This document shows, in pieces, positions 36,843 through 45,861 of a DNA stretch of 64,000 nt; positions within the stretch are counted from its first letter, which is position 1; the number at the start of each line of letters is the position of its first letter. This DNA is from Prosthecobacter sp. SYSU 5D2 (lineage in GTDB: Bacteria; Verrucomicrobiota; Verrucomicrobiia; Verrucomicrobiales; Verrucomicrobiaceae), in assembly GCF_039655865.1 (NCBI RefSeq), contig NZ_JBBYXL010000011.1, forward strand, positions 186,001 to 250,000, written 5' to 3'. The position numbers were made by a program, and so were the translations under genes. Under the pieces are notes generated by a model that was given only the letters and a program-made list of their open reading frames with translations, searched no databases and was not told the origin of the DNA.

Positions 36843-37556
36843 ATGAATGCACAACGCTTCCTTTGCTGGTCCTTCACCACTGCGTTGACGGTTTCCTCAC
36901 TGACTTCCTGCGCGCTGCCCTTGGAGACCCTGGGCTGGGCCAATGCTAAGCCGAAACCGAAGGCCGGGGCACCGCTTCAGGCCGGAGTGCGTTATGAGGT
37001 GCGCAAGGCGCTGGCTGCCGGGGTGCCCTTCCGACCGCAGGAGATGAAGCGCTATTACTTTGTCATGGAGACGCCCCGCCCGCCCATGCTGGCCGCCGCC
37101 CAGACCCCGGGGAAACGCATGACCGTCCGCACCACCGCCTACTGCCATGATGAGGATGACCACATCGCCTACGGGGTGAAGAACGCCATCGGCACGCCAT
37201 TGAAATTCGGCTCCGTGCGCAGTGCAGCCGCAGACTGGTCCCGCTACCCGGTAGGCACACGCTTCCGCATCGCCGGGCAGCCGGATGTGGTCTATGAAGT
37301 GGATGACTACGGCAGCGCCTTGGTGGGCACCGGCACCATTGACCTTTACAAGCCCACCCAGGGCCAGATGAATGACTGGGGCGTGCGCCATGTGGACATC
37401 GAGGTGCTGCAGTGGGGCTCCTACCAGCGCAGCATGGACATCATGCGCGACCGCACCCGCTGGCCGCATGTCCGCCGCATGGTGGAGGACATCGAGACCA
37501 AGGTTTACCAGGTCACGCGGGATTCCATCAAGGCGCCGATGACGGCCTCCTTGTAA
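36843..37556 (+). CDS. 3D-domain lipoprotein
   Basis: A 237-aa exported protein with a lipobox at LTSC (Cys23). Residues about 98-200 form a 3D domain, the small double-psi barrel shared with MltA and resuscitation-type factors: TTAYCHDEDDH, SAAADWSRYPVGTRFRI and VYEVDDYGSALVGTGTIDLY with the three conserved Asp residues (of YEVDD and IDLY). It probably acts on the cell wall or binds glycan strands. An AT-rich promoter region precedes it. Confidence 0.8.
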   Translation: MNAQRFLCWSFTTALTVSSLTSCALPLETLGWANAKPKPKAGAPLQAGVRYEVRKALAAGVPFRPQEMKRYYFVMETPRPPMLAAAQTPGKRMTVRTTAYCHDEDDHIAYGVKNAIGTPLKFGSVRSAAADWSRYPVGTRFRIAGQPDVVYEVDDYGSALVGTGTIDLYKPTQGQMNDWGVRHVDIEVLQWGSYQRSMDIMRDRTRWPHVRRMVEDIETKVYQVTRDSIKAPMTASL

Positions 37557-37687
37557 AATCCACCTGCGCACCACCTCGCTATTTTCCCCCTGCCAGCCGT
37601 GAAAAAAAGGGCCGGGAGACGGAATAGACACGTTTTAAAGATGAGAACGACTGGCATTTGGAATGGCCGGTGCTCTCATCATCATTT

Positions 37688-38977
37688 ATGAACGCCATCA
37701 AGAGCCTGCCTTCGTCACTGTGGATTCCTGGGGCGCTGACAGGCCTCCTGTTCATCACGGCCTGCAAGCCCGCCGCACCGCCTGCGCCCCCGGCACCGCC
37801 GCCACCGGCCGTCATCGTTGCCCAGGTCACGCAGAAAACGGTTCCCATCTATGTGGAAAACGTCGGCCAGACCCAGGCGGCGGAGACGGTGGAGATCCGC
37901 GCCCGGGTGACCGGTTTCATTACGGATGCGCCCTTCAAAGAAGGCAGCCTGGTAAAAAAAGGCGACCTGCTTTTCAAGATAGACCCGCGTGCCTATGAGG
38001 CCGTGGTGGACCAGTCCATGGCGAATGTGGCCAAGGCCGAGGCCAGTGTGGAGCGCGCCCGGGCGGACGTCGTCCGGCTGGCTCCGCTCGTCGCCTCCAG
38101 TGCCATCTCCAAGCAGGAAAGCGACAATGCCGCCACCACCGCCAAGGTTGCCGAGGCAGATCTCCTGGCCGCCAAGGCCGCCCTGGCCACAGCGGAACTG
38201 AACCTCAGCTACGCCACCATGACGGCCCCCTTTGACGGCATGATCGGCGCCCGCAATGTGGATGTGGGCAACTACGTCGGCAGCAGTGCGGAAAACTCCC
38301 TGCTGGCCACCATCTCCACCACCAGCCCCATGCGCGTGACCTTCAATGTGGCGGAGCAAAATTACCTGCGCTTCCAGCGGCGGTTCATGGGGGATGAAGT
38401 GGCGCAGGAGGAGCACAGCGCCAAAATGGAGTTTGAGCTCATCCTCAGCGACGGCTCCGTTTACGAGCACAAAGGCATCTTTGAATTTGCCGATCGCGCC
38501 CTGGATCCCCGCACGGGCACTTTGAAGATTGAGGTCAGCTTTCCCAACGATGAATACCTGCTGCGCCCCGGCCAGTTTGCCCGCGTCCGCGCCAAGCCGG
38601 AAGAGCGTCCGGACGCCCTGCTGGTGCCGCAGCGCGCCGTCACCGAGACCCAAAGCCTGCAATCTGTGCTCATCGTGGGAGAGGGGAACAAAGTGGAGCA
38701 ACGGGCCGTGAAGACGGAGGGCCGCTACGAGGACTTCTTCATCGTCGCCAGTGGTGTCAAGGCCGGGGAGACCGTCATCATCGAAGGCGTCCAAAAAGCC
38801 CGCCCCGGCATGGTGGTCAATCCCAAGACCGAGAGCGAAGCCGCCCCTGAAGAAAAGGGTGAATCCAAGCCCGCTGCCGAGGTGAAGCCACCCGGTGAAA
38901 CGAATCCTCCTGCCGAAGCAAAGCCGGCAGGGGATGCAAAGTCCCCTTCCCCCGCTCCCGGCCCTGCCGCCCAGTAA
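37688..38977 (+). CDS. RND efflux periplasmic adaptor (membrane fusion protein)
   Basis: A 429-aa lipoprotein (lipobox ITAC, Cys26 region). It has the MFP layout: Pro-rich linker, barrel-sandwich hybrid (VEIRARVTGFITDAPFKEGSLVKKGDLLFKID), coiled-coil hairpin (about 100-160), second lipoyl half (LNLSYATMTAPFDGMIG), beta-barrel, and a Pro/Glu/Lys-rich C-terminal tail that is longer than usual. It bridges the inner-membrane RND pump encoded next to an outer-membrane channel. It is 24 bases from that pump gene, so an operon. Confidence 0.9.
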   Translation: MNAIKSLPSSLWIPGALTGLLFITACKPAAPPAPPAPPPPAVIVAQVTQKTVPIYVENVGQTQAAETVEIRARVTGFITDAPFKEGSLVKKGDLLFKIDPRAYEAVVDQSMANVAKAEASVERARADVVRLAPLVASSAISKQESDNAATTAKVAEADLLAAKAALATAELNLSYATMTAPFDGMIGARNVDVGNYVGSSAENSLLATISTTSPMRVTFNVAEQNYLRFQRRFMGDEVAQEEHSAKMEFELILSDGSVYEHKGIFEFADRALDPRTGTLKIEVSFPNDEYLLRPGQFARVRAKPEERPDALLVPQRAVTETQSLQSVLIVGEGNKVEQRAVKTEGRYEDFFIVASGVKAGETVIIEGVQKARPGMVVNPKTESEAAPEEKGESKPAAEVKPPGETNPPAEAKPAGDAKSPSPAPGPAAQ

Positions 38978-39001
38978 CCCCTGACCGGACACCTGAACGC
39001 C

Positions 39002-42000
39002 ATGGCTCATTTTTTCATCAAACGCCGGGTCTTTGCGATGGTGCTGTCCATCCTCATCGTCCTGGTGGGCTGGCTGGGCCTCACCGGCCTGCCAATCGCC
39101 CGGTATCCCACCATGACGCCGCCGACCATCCAGGTCACCGCCGTCTATCCCGGCGCCAGCGCCCAGGTGGTGGAGGAGACCGTCACCTCCCCGCTGGAGC
39201 AGGAGATCAACGGGGCCGAGGACATGCTCTACATGTCCAGCGGCAGCACCAGCGACGGCCAGTGTTCCATTAAGGTCACCTTCCGGGTGGGAAAAAACAT
39301 TGATGACGCCGCCGTGGACGTGCAGAACCGCGTGGCCCGGGCCCAGTCCCGACTGCCAGCGGATGTGGTGAAAAACGGCATCACCGTCACCAAGCAGTCG
39401 CCGGACATGCTGCTGGTCTTTGCCATCAGCTCGGAGAATGGCGAATACGATGACCTCTTCCTCAACAACTACGCCTTTCTCAACCTCCAGCCGCAGATGA
39501 ACCGCGTGCCGGGCGTCGGCGCAGTGAACATTTTCACCCAGAAGGACTACTCCATGCGCGTCTGGCTGCAGCCGGACAAGCTGGCCAATCTGGGCCTGAC
39601 CGCCACCGATGTCACCCAGGCCCTGCAAGAGCAGAATATCCAGGCAGCCGCCGGGCAGATCGGTGCACCACCCGCCACGGACGGCACCGAGTTCCAGTTC
39701 TCCGTCAATGTCCGTGGCCGCCTGGTGAATGCGGAGGAGTTTGGCAGCATCGTCCTCACCACCCTTCCGGACGGCACCGTCGTGCGCCTGCGGGATGTGG
39801 CCCGCACAGAACTGGGCGGGAAGGACTACGCCAGCTTTGGTCGCATCAATGGCGCCCCCGCCGCGCTGGTGGGCATCTTCCAGCTTCCCACGGCCAATGC
39901 ACTGGACACCGCCATTGCCTGCCGCGAGCGCATGGAGGAGCTGTCCAAAAGCTTCCCGCCCGGCATGGTGGCGAAGGTCAGCTTTGACACCACCCTCTTT
40001 GTCACCGCCTCCCTGGAGGAGGTGATGCATACGCTGGCGGAGGCCTTCATCCTCGTCGTCCTCGTGGTCTTCATCTTCCTGGGGAACTGGCGCGCCACCT
40101 TCATCCCCATGCTGGCCGTGCCCGTCTCCCTCATCGGCACCTTTGCCCTCTTCGGCGTCCTCGGTTTCACCATCAATACCCTCACCCTCTTCGCCCTCGT
40201 CCTGGCCATCGGCATCGTCGTGGATGATGCCATCGTGGTGGTGGAGGCCGTGGAGCACCACATTGAGCACGGCCTCAGTCCGCTGGAGGCCACGCAAAAG
40301 GCCATGACGGAGGTTTCCGGCCCCGTCATCGCCATCGCCCTTGTCCTGTGCTCCGTCTTTGTCCCGGTTTCCTTCATGGGGGGCATCACGGGAAAGCTGT
40401 ACCAGCAGTTTGCCATGACGTTGTCCGTCTCCGTGCTCATCTCCGCCCTGGTGGCCCTCTCCCTCACGCCCGCCCTCTGCGTGATGCTTCTGCGCCCGCG
40501 CAAAACTAACAAGGGACCGCTGGGCCGCGGCCTGGACTGGTTTAACCGCACCTTCGAGCGCCTAACCGGAAGTTATGTCAAAATCTGCCGCTGGATGATG
40601 CGCTATGCAGTCATTACCGCCGTGCTTCTGCTGGGCATTTATGCCGGCATCTTTGGCCTGCTGGCGCGGCTGCCCACCTCCTTCCTGCCGGATGAGGACA
40701 TGGGCTATATGTTTGTCATCACCACCCTGCCGGACGGAGCCTCCCAGCAGCGCACGGACCGGGTGCTGCGCAAAGTGGAAACCATCCTGCAGGAGACGCC
40801 CGGCGTGCGCGATGTCATCACCATCGGCGGGCTGAACCTGCTCAGCGGCGCCCGCAGTTCCAGCGCCGGCGTCTGCATCGTCTCCCTGCATGACTGGAAG
40901 GACCGCACCGACCCCGCTCAGCAGATCCCCCAGCTTGTGCCCGCCCTCTTTGGCAAACTCAGCCAGATTCCTGAGGCAATGATCATCCCCACAGCCCCGC
41001 CGCCCATCCAGGGCCTGGGCAATGCCGGCGGGGTGCAGTTTGAGCTTCAGGACCGCAGCGGCGGCACGCCGGAGCAGCTCCAGGTCGTGGCGGATGACTT
41101 CATCGCCGCCGCCTCCCAGCATCCCCAACTGGCCCGTGTTTTCAGCTTTTACAGCACCCGCGTCCCGCAGACCTTTGTGGAGCTGGACCGCGATAAAATC
41201 AAAACCCTCGGCATCCCCCTGGACGGCGTCTTTTCCTCCCTCCAGGCCTACCTGGGCGGCATCTATGTGAACGACCTCACCCTCTTTGGCCGCAGCTTCC
41301 AGGTCAAGGTGCAGGCCGAGCCCGAGTACCGCATGAAGCCGGAGGACATCTACGGCATCTTCACCCGCAATGCCGAAGGCGGCATGGTCCCCTTCAGCAC
41401 CTTTGCCAAAGTGGACACCGTTACCGGCTCCGACCTCCTGCCGCATTACAACGTCTATCGCACCGCCGAGATCAGCGCAACCGGCAATCCCGGCATCAGC
41501 TCCGGCCAGGTCATCACCGCCATGGAGGAGCTGGCCGCCAAGCACCTGCCAGAAGGCTTCGGCTATGAGTGGACCGGCACTGCCCTCCAGGAAAAAGAGT
41601 CCGGCGGCCAGCAGACCACCATCTTCGGACTCGCCCTGCTCTTCGTCTTCCTGGTCCTGGCCGCCCAGTATGAGAGCTGGGCCGTGCCCTTTGCCGTCAT
41701 CTTTGGTCTGCCCATCGGCATCTTCGGTGCCTTTGCCGCCGCCTGGCTGCGCGGACTAACCAACGATGTGTACGTGCAGATCGGCCTCGTCATGCTGCTC
41801 GGCCTCGCTGCCAAGAACGCCATCCTCATTGTCGAGTTCGCCCGCACCCGCCGTGAGCAGGGCATGGACATCCGCGAAGCCGCACTGGAAGGCGCCAGGC
41901 TCCGCCTCCGCCCCATCGTCATGACCTCCCTCGCCTTCATTCTCGGCGTCGTCCCCCTCGTCATCTCCACCGGTGCCGGGGCCGCCAGCCGCCAGAGCCT

Positions 42001-42142
42001 TGGCACCGCCGTCTGCTTCGGCATGGCCGCCGCCACCGTCATCGGCGTCTTCTTCATCCCCTGGCTCTATGTCGTCGTCCAGACCGTCGCCGAAAAAATC
42101 ACCGGTTCTCCAAAGGTGGAGGAAGCGGTGGAGAAAAAATGA
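39002..42142 (+). CDS. RND multidrug efflux pump, HAE1/AcrB family
   Basis: A 1046-aa inner-membrane pump, the normal length of AcrB/MexB. Twelve TM segments with two large periplasmic loops. N-terminus MAHFFIKRRVFAMVLSILIVLVG; PTIQVTAVYPGASAQVVEETVTSPLEQEINGAEDMLYMSS-type porter region; the proton-relay pair D408-D409 in GIVVDDAIVVVE; and the C-half motif LAAKNAILIVEFA. It expels hydrophobic or amphipathic compounds using the proton gradient. No TolC-type channel gene follows. Confidence 0.95.
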   Translation: MAHFFIKRRVFAMVLSILIVLVGWLGLTGLPIARYPTMTPPTIQVTAVYPGASAQVVEETVTSPLEQEINGAEDMLYMSSGSTSDGQCSIKVTFRVGKNIDDAAVDVQNRVARAQSRLPADVVKNGITVTKQSPDMLLVFAISSENGEYDDLFLNNYAFLNLQPQMNRVPGVGAVNIFTQKDYSMRVWLQPDKLANLGLTATDVTQALQEQNIQAAAGQIGAPPATDGTEFQFSVNVRGRLVNAEEFGSIVLTTLPDGTVVRLRDVARTELGGKDYASFGRINGAPAALVGIFQLPTANALDTAIACRERMEELSKSFPPGMVAKVSFDTTLFVTASLEEVMHTLAEAFILVVLVVFIFLGNWRATFIPMLAVPVSLIGTFALFGVLGFTINTLTLFALVLAIGIVVDDAIVVVEAVEHHIEHGLSPLEATQKAMTEVSGPVIAIALVLCSVFVPVSFMGGITGKLYQQFAMTLSVSVLISALVALSLTPALCVMLLRPRKTNKGPLGRGLDWFNRTFERLTGSYVKICRWMMRYAVITAVLLLGIYAGIFGLLARLPTSFLPDEDMGYMFVITTLPDGASQQRTDRVLRKVETILQETPGVRDVITIGGLNLLSGARSSSAGVCIVSLHDWKDRTDPAQQIPQLVPALFGKLSQIPEAMIIPTAPPPIQGLGNAGGVQFELQDRSGGTPEQLQVVADDFIAAASQHPQLARVFSFYSTRVPQTFVELDRDKIKTLGIPLDGVFSSLQAYLGGIYVNDLTLFGRSFQVKVQAEPEYRMKPEDIYGIFTRNAEGGMVPFSTFAKVDTVTGSDLLPHYNVYRTAEISATGNPGISSGQVITAMEELAAKHLPEGFGYEWTGTALQEKESGGQQTTIFGLALLFVFLVLAAQYESWAVPFAVIFGLPIGIFGAFAAAWLRGLTNDVYVQIGLVMLLGLAAKNAILIVEFARTRREQGMDIREAALEGARLRLRPIVMTSLAFILGVVPLVISTGAGAASRQSLGTAVCFGMAAATVIGVFFIPWLYVVVQTVAEKITGSPKVEEAVEKK

Positions 42143-42158
42143 GTCAGGCTTGCTTCCC

Positions 42159-42647
42159 ATGAAACCACTGCAACGCTCCCTTTTCCTCATTGCAATGGCA
42201 CTCGCTTCTTGTGCGCCGCAGTATGCCCGAATGACTCGTTATCAGGTTGACGAGCCTTATGGCTTAGCCAAACAAAAACTCATGGGCTTTCATCAATCTC
42301 AAGAGCGGTCCTTCACTCTCCTGCAAGACAAAATCAGCACCCAAGACATCGAGACTCGACCAGCTGGCGAAATGAAGTTTGTCACTAACCGGTGGGCGTT
42401 TGATACTGGTACGACGCCCCAGTATGCAGTCACCTTAACGGCCCAAGGCCAGGATTCCATGGTGGTAGCCAAGGAACTTCCTTCTCCCCGAGAAATTTAT
42501 GATGGCGCACGGGCGATATCAGGAAACCAGCTTGGCGATCTGGCCGCCCTCGACCGCTGGATTCAAATCAATATGAAGGTAAAGAGTAGAACGGTGGGGG
42601 AGGACAAAGAAAGCCCACCCATCTATACTCTGCAAATAAGTCCCTAG
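42159..42647 (+). CDS. Small predicted lipoprotein, unknown
   Basis: A 162-aa protein with a lipobox at LASC (Cys18) following a hydrophobic leader. The rest is unfamiliar. It begins 16 bases after the RND pump stop, so could be cotranscribed with it. Base composition is lower in GC than the pump (43% in the 60-base line at 42241), suggesting a different origin. Confidence 0.6.
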   Translation: MKPLQRSLFLIAMALASCAPQYARMTRYQVDEPYGLAKQKLMGFHQSQERSFTLLQDKISTQDIETRPAGEMKFVTNRWAFDTGTTPQYAVTLTAQGQDSMVVAKELPSPREIYDGARAISGNQLGDLAALDRWIQINMKVKSRTVGEDKESPPIYTLQISP

Positions 42648-42778
42648 AGCTCCTCTCTCTTGTTCAGGTGTCACTGATGACGGGCATGGTTCAGCTTTTC
42701 GTTTATCCTGGCAATGTACAGAAGGTCTTCGGCGAACATACCTATTCTCCGCGAGATGCAGTTTGGCCTGCGGCGTCA

Positions 42779-43120
42779 CTACAGCCCGCCCATTTGACCT
42801 AAATCCACCTCATCGCGGTGACTATGCCAGAAGCGCAGGATGTGGACGATGTTTTCTGCGGCGTTGACCCGGTATATGATTTTATAGCTGCCTTTGAAGA
42901 CCAGGAGTTCCCGGGTTTCGGGCAATATGGCGACACGTACAAGACGACCACTTTGAGCACGCAAAAGAGATGACAGCTCCCGCTCAGCGGTTTCCATGAG
43001 ATTGCGAACGTATTGTTCACCCCGTTCTGGTTCACCCTTCAGGGACCAGTAATCGTCAATCTCGTAGAGATCATTAAGCGCCGAATCAGTCAGGCGGACA
43101 TGGAACGACGTTGAGCCCAT
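42779..43120 (-). CDS. RelE/ParE-family toxin
   Basis: A 113-aa protein with the ParE/RelE fold pattern: VRLTDSALNDLYEIDDYW at the start, GRLVRVAILPETRELLVFKGSYKIIYRV in the middle, and the end stretch IVHILRFWHSHRDEV typical of the family. ParE-type members poison gyrase, RelE-type cleave mRNA; family assignment to one target is unsure. Its start overlaps the end of the antitoxin gene by 31 bases, in the same orientation. Confidence 0.8.
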   Translation of the reverse strand: MGSTSFHVRLTDSALNDLYEIDDYWSLKGEPERGEQYVRNLMETAERELSSLLRAQSGRLVRVAILPETRELLVFKGSYKIIYRVNAAENIVHILRFWHSHRDEVDLGQMGGL

Positions 43121-43296
43121 TTTTGTTCCAGCAGTTTTTTTGCTTCGGCCAGGGGACGCTCACGTCCGCTTCGGACATCCTCCTCTGCGGCTGCGACGTC
43201 ACGCAGCAGGCGGGCATCTTCATGAAGCTCGCGCCATACCTCTGCCTCCTCCGGCAGGTCAGCCAGCCAGGACAGGGTTTGCTGTTTGGTGCTCAT
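43090..43296 (-). CDS. Antitoxin of RelE/ParE-type module
   Basis: A 68-aa mostly helical, highly charged protein (LADLPEEAEVWRELHEDARLLRDVAAAEEDV) encoded upstream of and overlapping the toxin gene. Size and position are those of a type II antitoxin. No clear DNA-binding domain is visible, so it may lack autoregulation or use the C-terminal helix. The ATG at 43296 is the start nearest the promoter region. Confidence 0.7.
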   Translation of the reverse strand: MSTKQQTLSWLADLPEEAEVWRELHEDARLLRDVAAAEEDVRSGRERPLAEAKKLLEQKWAQRRSMSA

Positions 43297-43359
43297 GACA
43301 GACAGGGTATCATCCGGACACTCTGAGCGCAACCGTGCGGTCATACCTCAAAAAAAAGC

Positions 43360-44304
43360 TCACCCCAAAACCACGCCCGTCTCCACGCCTTTGCCGCGCA
43401 GGAAGTCGGCGGCGGGGAGGCGTTTGCCGCCTTCGGACTGGACTTCTTCGAGGCTCAGGAGGCCCTCGCCGCAGGCGATGATGAGGCCGGTCTTGGGGTC
43501 GCTGGAGACGACGGTGCCGGGGGCGGGGCAGGCTTCGGCGTCGGGGATGACTCGGGCGCGGTGGACTTTTAGGGGCACGGGTTTGTCGGTGCCGGGCAGC
43601 AGGGTGAAGGTGCCGGGCCAGGGGTTATAAGCGCGGATGAGCAGTTCCAGCTCGCGTGCGCTTTTTGTCCAGTCCAGGCGGCCGTCTTCGCGCTTCAATT
43701 TGCCGCAGTGGCTGGCGAACTGGTTTTCCTGCGCCTTGCGGGGGGCGGGGCCGGAATCTATGAGATCCAGCGCCTCCTCCAGGCTGGCTGGGGCGGCCAG
43801 GGCCAGCTTGTCATGCAGGGTGCCGCCGGTGTCGGTGGGATCAATGGTCACCCGGTCCATTAGGAGGATGTCGCCAGTGTCCAAGCCTTCATCCATGTGC
43901 ATGATGGTGACGCCGGTCTGCTCATCCCCCGCCCGTATGGCGGCCTGGATGGGGGATGCCCCGCGATATTTGGGCAGCAGAGAGGCGTGGATGTTCAGGC
44001 AGGCCAGCTTGGGCACGTCCAGCACCTCGCGAGACAGGATCTGCCCGTAGGCCACCACCACGACCACATCGGCATTGAAAGCTTTCAGTTCTTCCACGGC
44101 GTTGCGAATTTTCACGGGCTGGATGACGGGGATGCCGGCGGCCAGGGCGCGCACCTTCACCAGCGGCGGGGTGAGCACCAGCTTGCGACCGGCTGGCTTG
44201 TCCGGCTGCGTGACGACGCCCACCACCTGGTGCTTGGGCGTGTAGAGAAGCCATTCCAGCGAGGGCAGGCCGATGTACCCGGTGCCGATAAAAAGGATGC
44301 GCAT
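43360..44304 (-). CDS. fmt: Methionyl-tRNA formyltransferase
   Basis: A 314-aa cytoplasmic enzyme formylating initiator Met-tRNA with 10-formyl-THF. The catalytic triad is intact: N104, H106 (LNIHASLLPKYRGASPIQAAI) and D142 (LDTGDILL). The C-terminal tRNA-binding OB domain covers about 205-310 (YNPWPGTFTLLPGTDKPV ... ). Length is normal. It starts 9 bases after the adk stop, so adk-fmt are cotranscribed; fmt is usually with def, not adk. Confidence 0.95.
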   Translation of the reverse strand: MRILFIGTGYIGLPSLEWLLYTPKHQVVGVVTQPDKPAGRKLVLTPPLVKVRALAAGIPVIQPVKIRNAVEELKAFNADVVVVVAYGQILSREVLDVPKLACLNIHASLLPKYRGASPIQAAIRAGDEQTGVTIMHMDEGLDTGDILLMDRVTIDPTDTGGTLHDKLALAAPASLEEALDLIDSGPAPRKAQENQFASHCGKLKREDGRLDWTKSARELELLIRAYNPWPGTFTLLPGTDKPVPLKVHRARVIPDAEACPAPGTVVSSDPKTGLIIACGEGLLSLEEVQSEGGKRLPAADFLRGKGVETGVVLG

Positions 44305-44313
44305 GGCCCTTCT

Positions 44314-44943
44314 TTAAATCTTCATCTGCTCAATGTCACGCCAGGCCTGCAGCGTCATCACGCCTTCCAGGATGTCGTAAAGCACCTTGGCCGGGGGCTG
44401 GCTGGCATCGATCTCCTTGATGCGGTCGCCTTTGTAATATTCCAGGATAGGCTTGGTCTCCGCCTCATACGTGGCGAAGCGCTGCTGGATGACGCTCTCA
44501 TTGGCATCGTCAAAACGGTTGTCCTTCAGCGCGCGTTTGCGCAGCCGCCGCGCCAGCTCCGTGCGGTCCGGGCAGGACAGGTGAAAGACCTTCAGCACCT
44601 CGATGTCCTCCTCCATGAACTTTGCCTGGTCAATGTTGCGCGGAATGCCGTCGAGCACCAGGAAATCAATCTCCGGCTTGAAGAGATGGCCGTCCACGCG
44701 CTGGTTGATGTTAGCGCGCCAGAGCTGCACCGTCACGTCATCCGGCACCAGCTCCCCCCGGCTGGAGTATTGCACAAACTTCTGTCCCAGCGGCGTGCGG
44801 GTATCCAGGGAGCGGAAGACATCGCCACAGGCCAGATGATGAAAACGCGGGATGGAGCCGAGCACCTTTCCCTGCGTTCCCTTGCCGCTGCCTGGAGCGC
44901 CGAGGATAAGAAGGGTGCGATAACGGGGGTTGGATTCAGCCAT
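44314..44943 (-). CDS. adk: Adenylate kinase
   Basis: A 209-aa nucleoside monophosphate kinase (AMP + ATP to 2 ADP). P-loop GAPGSGKGTQ at residues 15-24, LACGDVFRS for AMP binding, LVLDGIPRN, and RRLRKRALKDNRFDD in the lid/core. There is no zinc-finger lid; the short lid makes it a short-type adenylate kinase. UMP/CMP-kinase activity cannot be excluded from sequence. Confidence 0.9.
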   Translation of the reverse strand: MAESNPRYRTLLILGAPGSGKGTQGKVLGSIPRFHHLACGDVFRSLDTRTPLGQKFVQYSSRGELVPDDVTVQLWRANINQRVDGHLFKPEIDFLVLDGIPRNIDQAKFMEEDIEVLKVFHLSCPDRTELARRLRKRALKDNRFDDANESVIQQRFATYEAETKPILEYYKGDRIKEIDASQPPAKVLYDILEGVMTLQAWRDIEQMKI

Positions 44944-45045
44944 GGGAGAAAAAGACTAGCACGTTGCAGGATCGTCACAAGCCAAGGCTTGAGGCGACTT
45001 TTGAGCTTATTGTCATCGCCCTGGCCAGGGTGCGGTCCGCGCCTT

Positions 45046-45125
45046 TCATCCCCGTGCGGCAGCACCAGCAAAGCACTGGCTGCCAGTCTGCCAGATAGGT
45101 CAGGCCCAGCGCAGCTCGATGAAGG
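45046..45125 (-). pseudogene. Decayed partial copy of HMA-MauE gene
   Basis: This 80-base stretch is a degenerate copy of two parts of the gene at 19103-19837: 45046-45068 matches its 3' end (stop codon side, TTCATCCCC..GCGGCAGCACCAG) and about 45078-45125 matches the segment encoding LALGLAYLADWQP (GGCTGCCAGTCTGCCA ... AGCTCGATGAAGG). In the second part there are only two substitutions and one missing base. About 170 bases between the two parts are missing. It has no start codon and ends one base before the stop codon of the EF-hand gene. Confidence 0.8.
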
Positions 45126-45126
45126 C

Positions 45127-45588
45127 TCAAGGGTTGGGGCGCGTCGGGATAGACGGCCCTGTGCTGGGAAGGGCAGATCCGCCGCGCATATTGGGCGGAG
45201 GCACACCTGTGTTCGGGGTGATGACGCCGTTATTGTTGGTGGCGGCAGGCACACCGGTATCGGGTGTGTAGGCTCCATTGGGGCCGTTTATCGGGGCTAC
45301 GCCGTTATTGGGGGTAAGCGTACCGTTGGCATTCGGCACCACCACGGGTTGCGTGCTCAGCGCGGCGATGGGCGCAAATTCATTGAGGTTCAACAGGCCG
45401 TCATTGTCCACATCCAGCTGGGAAAAGAGCAGGGCAGGATTGGCCAGGAGCTGGTTGGCCTGCTGTGTGATGGCCAGAGCCTGTTGCGGTTGCTGCTGGG
45501 CCGGCGTGGCAGGCGTCATCGTCTGGGCGGCGGCCATGACCGGGACCAGGGCCGCCAGGGCCAGGAATTTCAGGGGGGGAAGTTTCAT
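45127..45588 (-). CDS. Secreted EF-hand protein 2
   Basis: A 153-aa exported protein with a signal peptide (MKLPPLKFLALAALVPVMAAA). EF-hand loop at residues 59-70 (DVDNDGLLNLNE). After it comes a repeat of N-G-x-(I/L/Y)-T-P-(N/D)-x-G-V units (GTLTPNNGV, GAYTPDTGV, GVITPNTGV), three copies. It shares the N-P-x-x-L-F-x-x-L-D-x-D signature with the EF-hand gene at 157-771. The ATG at 45588 is chosen for the signal peptide. Role unknown. Confidence 0.7.
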   Translation of the reverse strand: MKLPPLKFLALAALVPVMAAAQTMTPATPAQQQPQQALAITQQANQLLANPALLFSQLDVDNDGLLNLNEFAPIAALSTQPVVVPNANGTLTPNNGVAPINGPNGAYTPDTGVPAATNNNGVITPNTGVPPPNMRGGSALPSTGPSIPTRPNP

Positions 45589-45861
45589 AATAGGGGGCGC
45601 GGTTCGCGCGGCTGGAGTTGTCTCAGCGCGTTGATTCAAGCAGGCAGTCTTTCACCTTTGATTCGCCCCCCATCCGGACAATGGCTGTGCCTTTCCACCG
45701 GGGAGACACCGGGCACCCGTTTTCGCATCCCTTCACCAGGAATGCATCGGCGGAATGTTTCTGAAACGCCCGGGCGCAAATTCTGCCGCTCAGAGACGTA
45801 TGTATCCTTCGCAGTTGCACAGCGGCCCTGCCGCCGCGAAACTGTCCCCCCACCCTAAACC

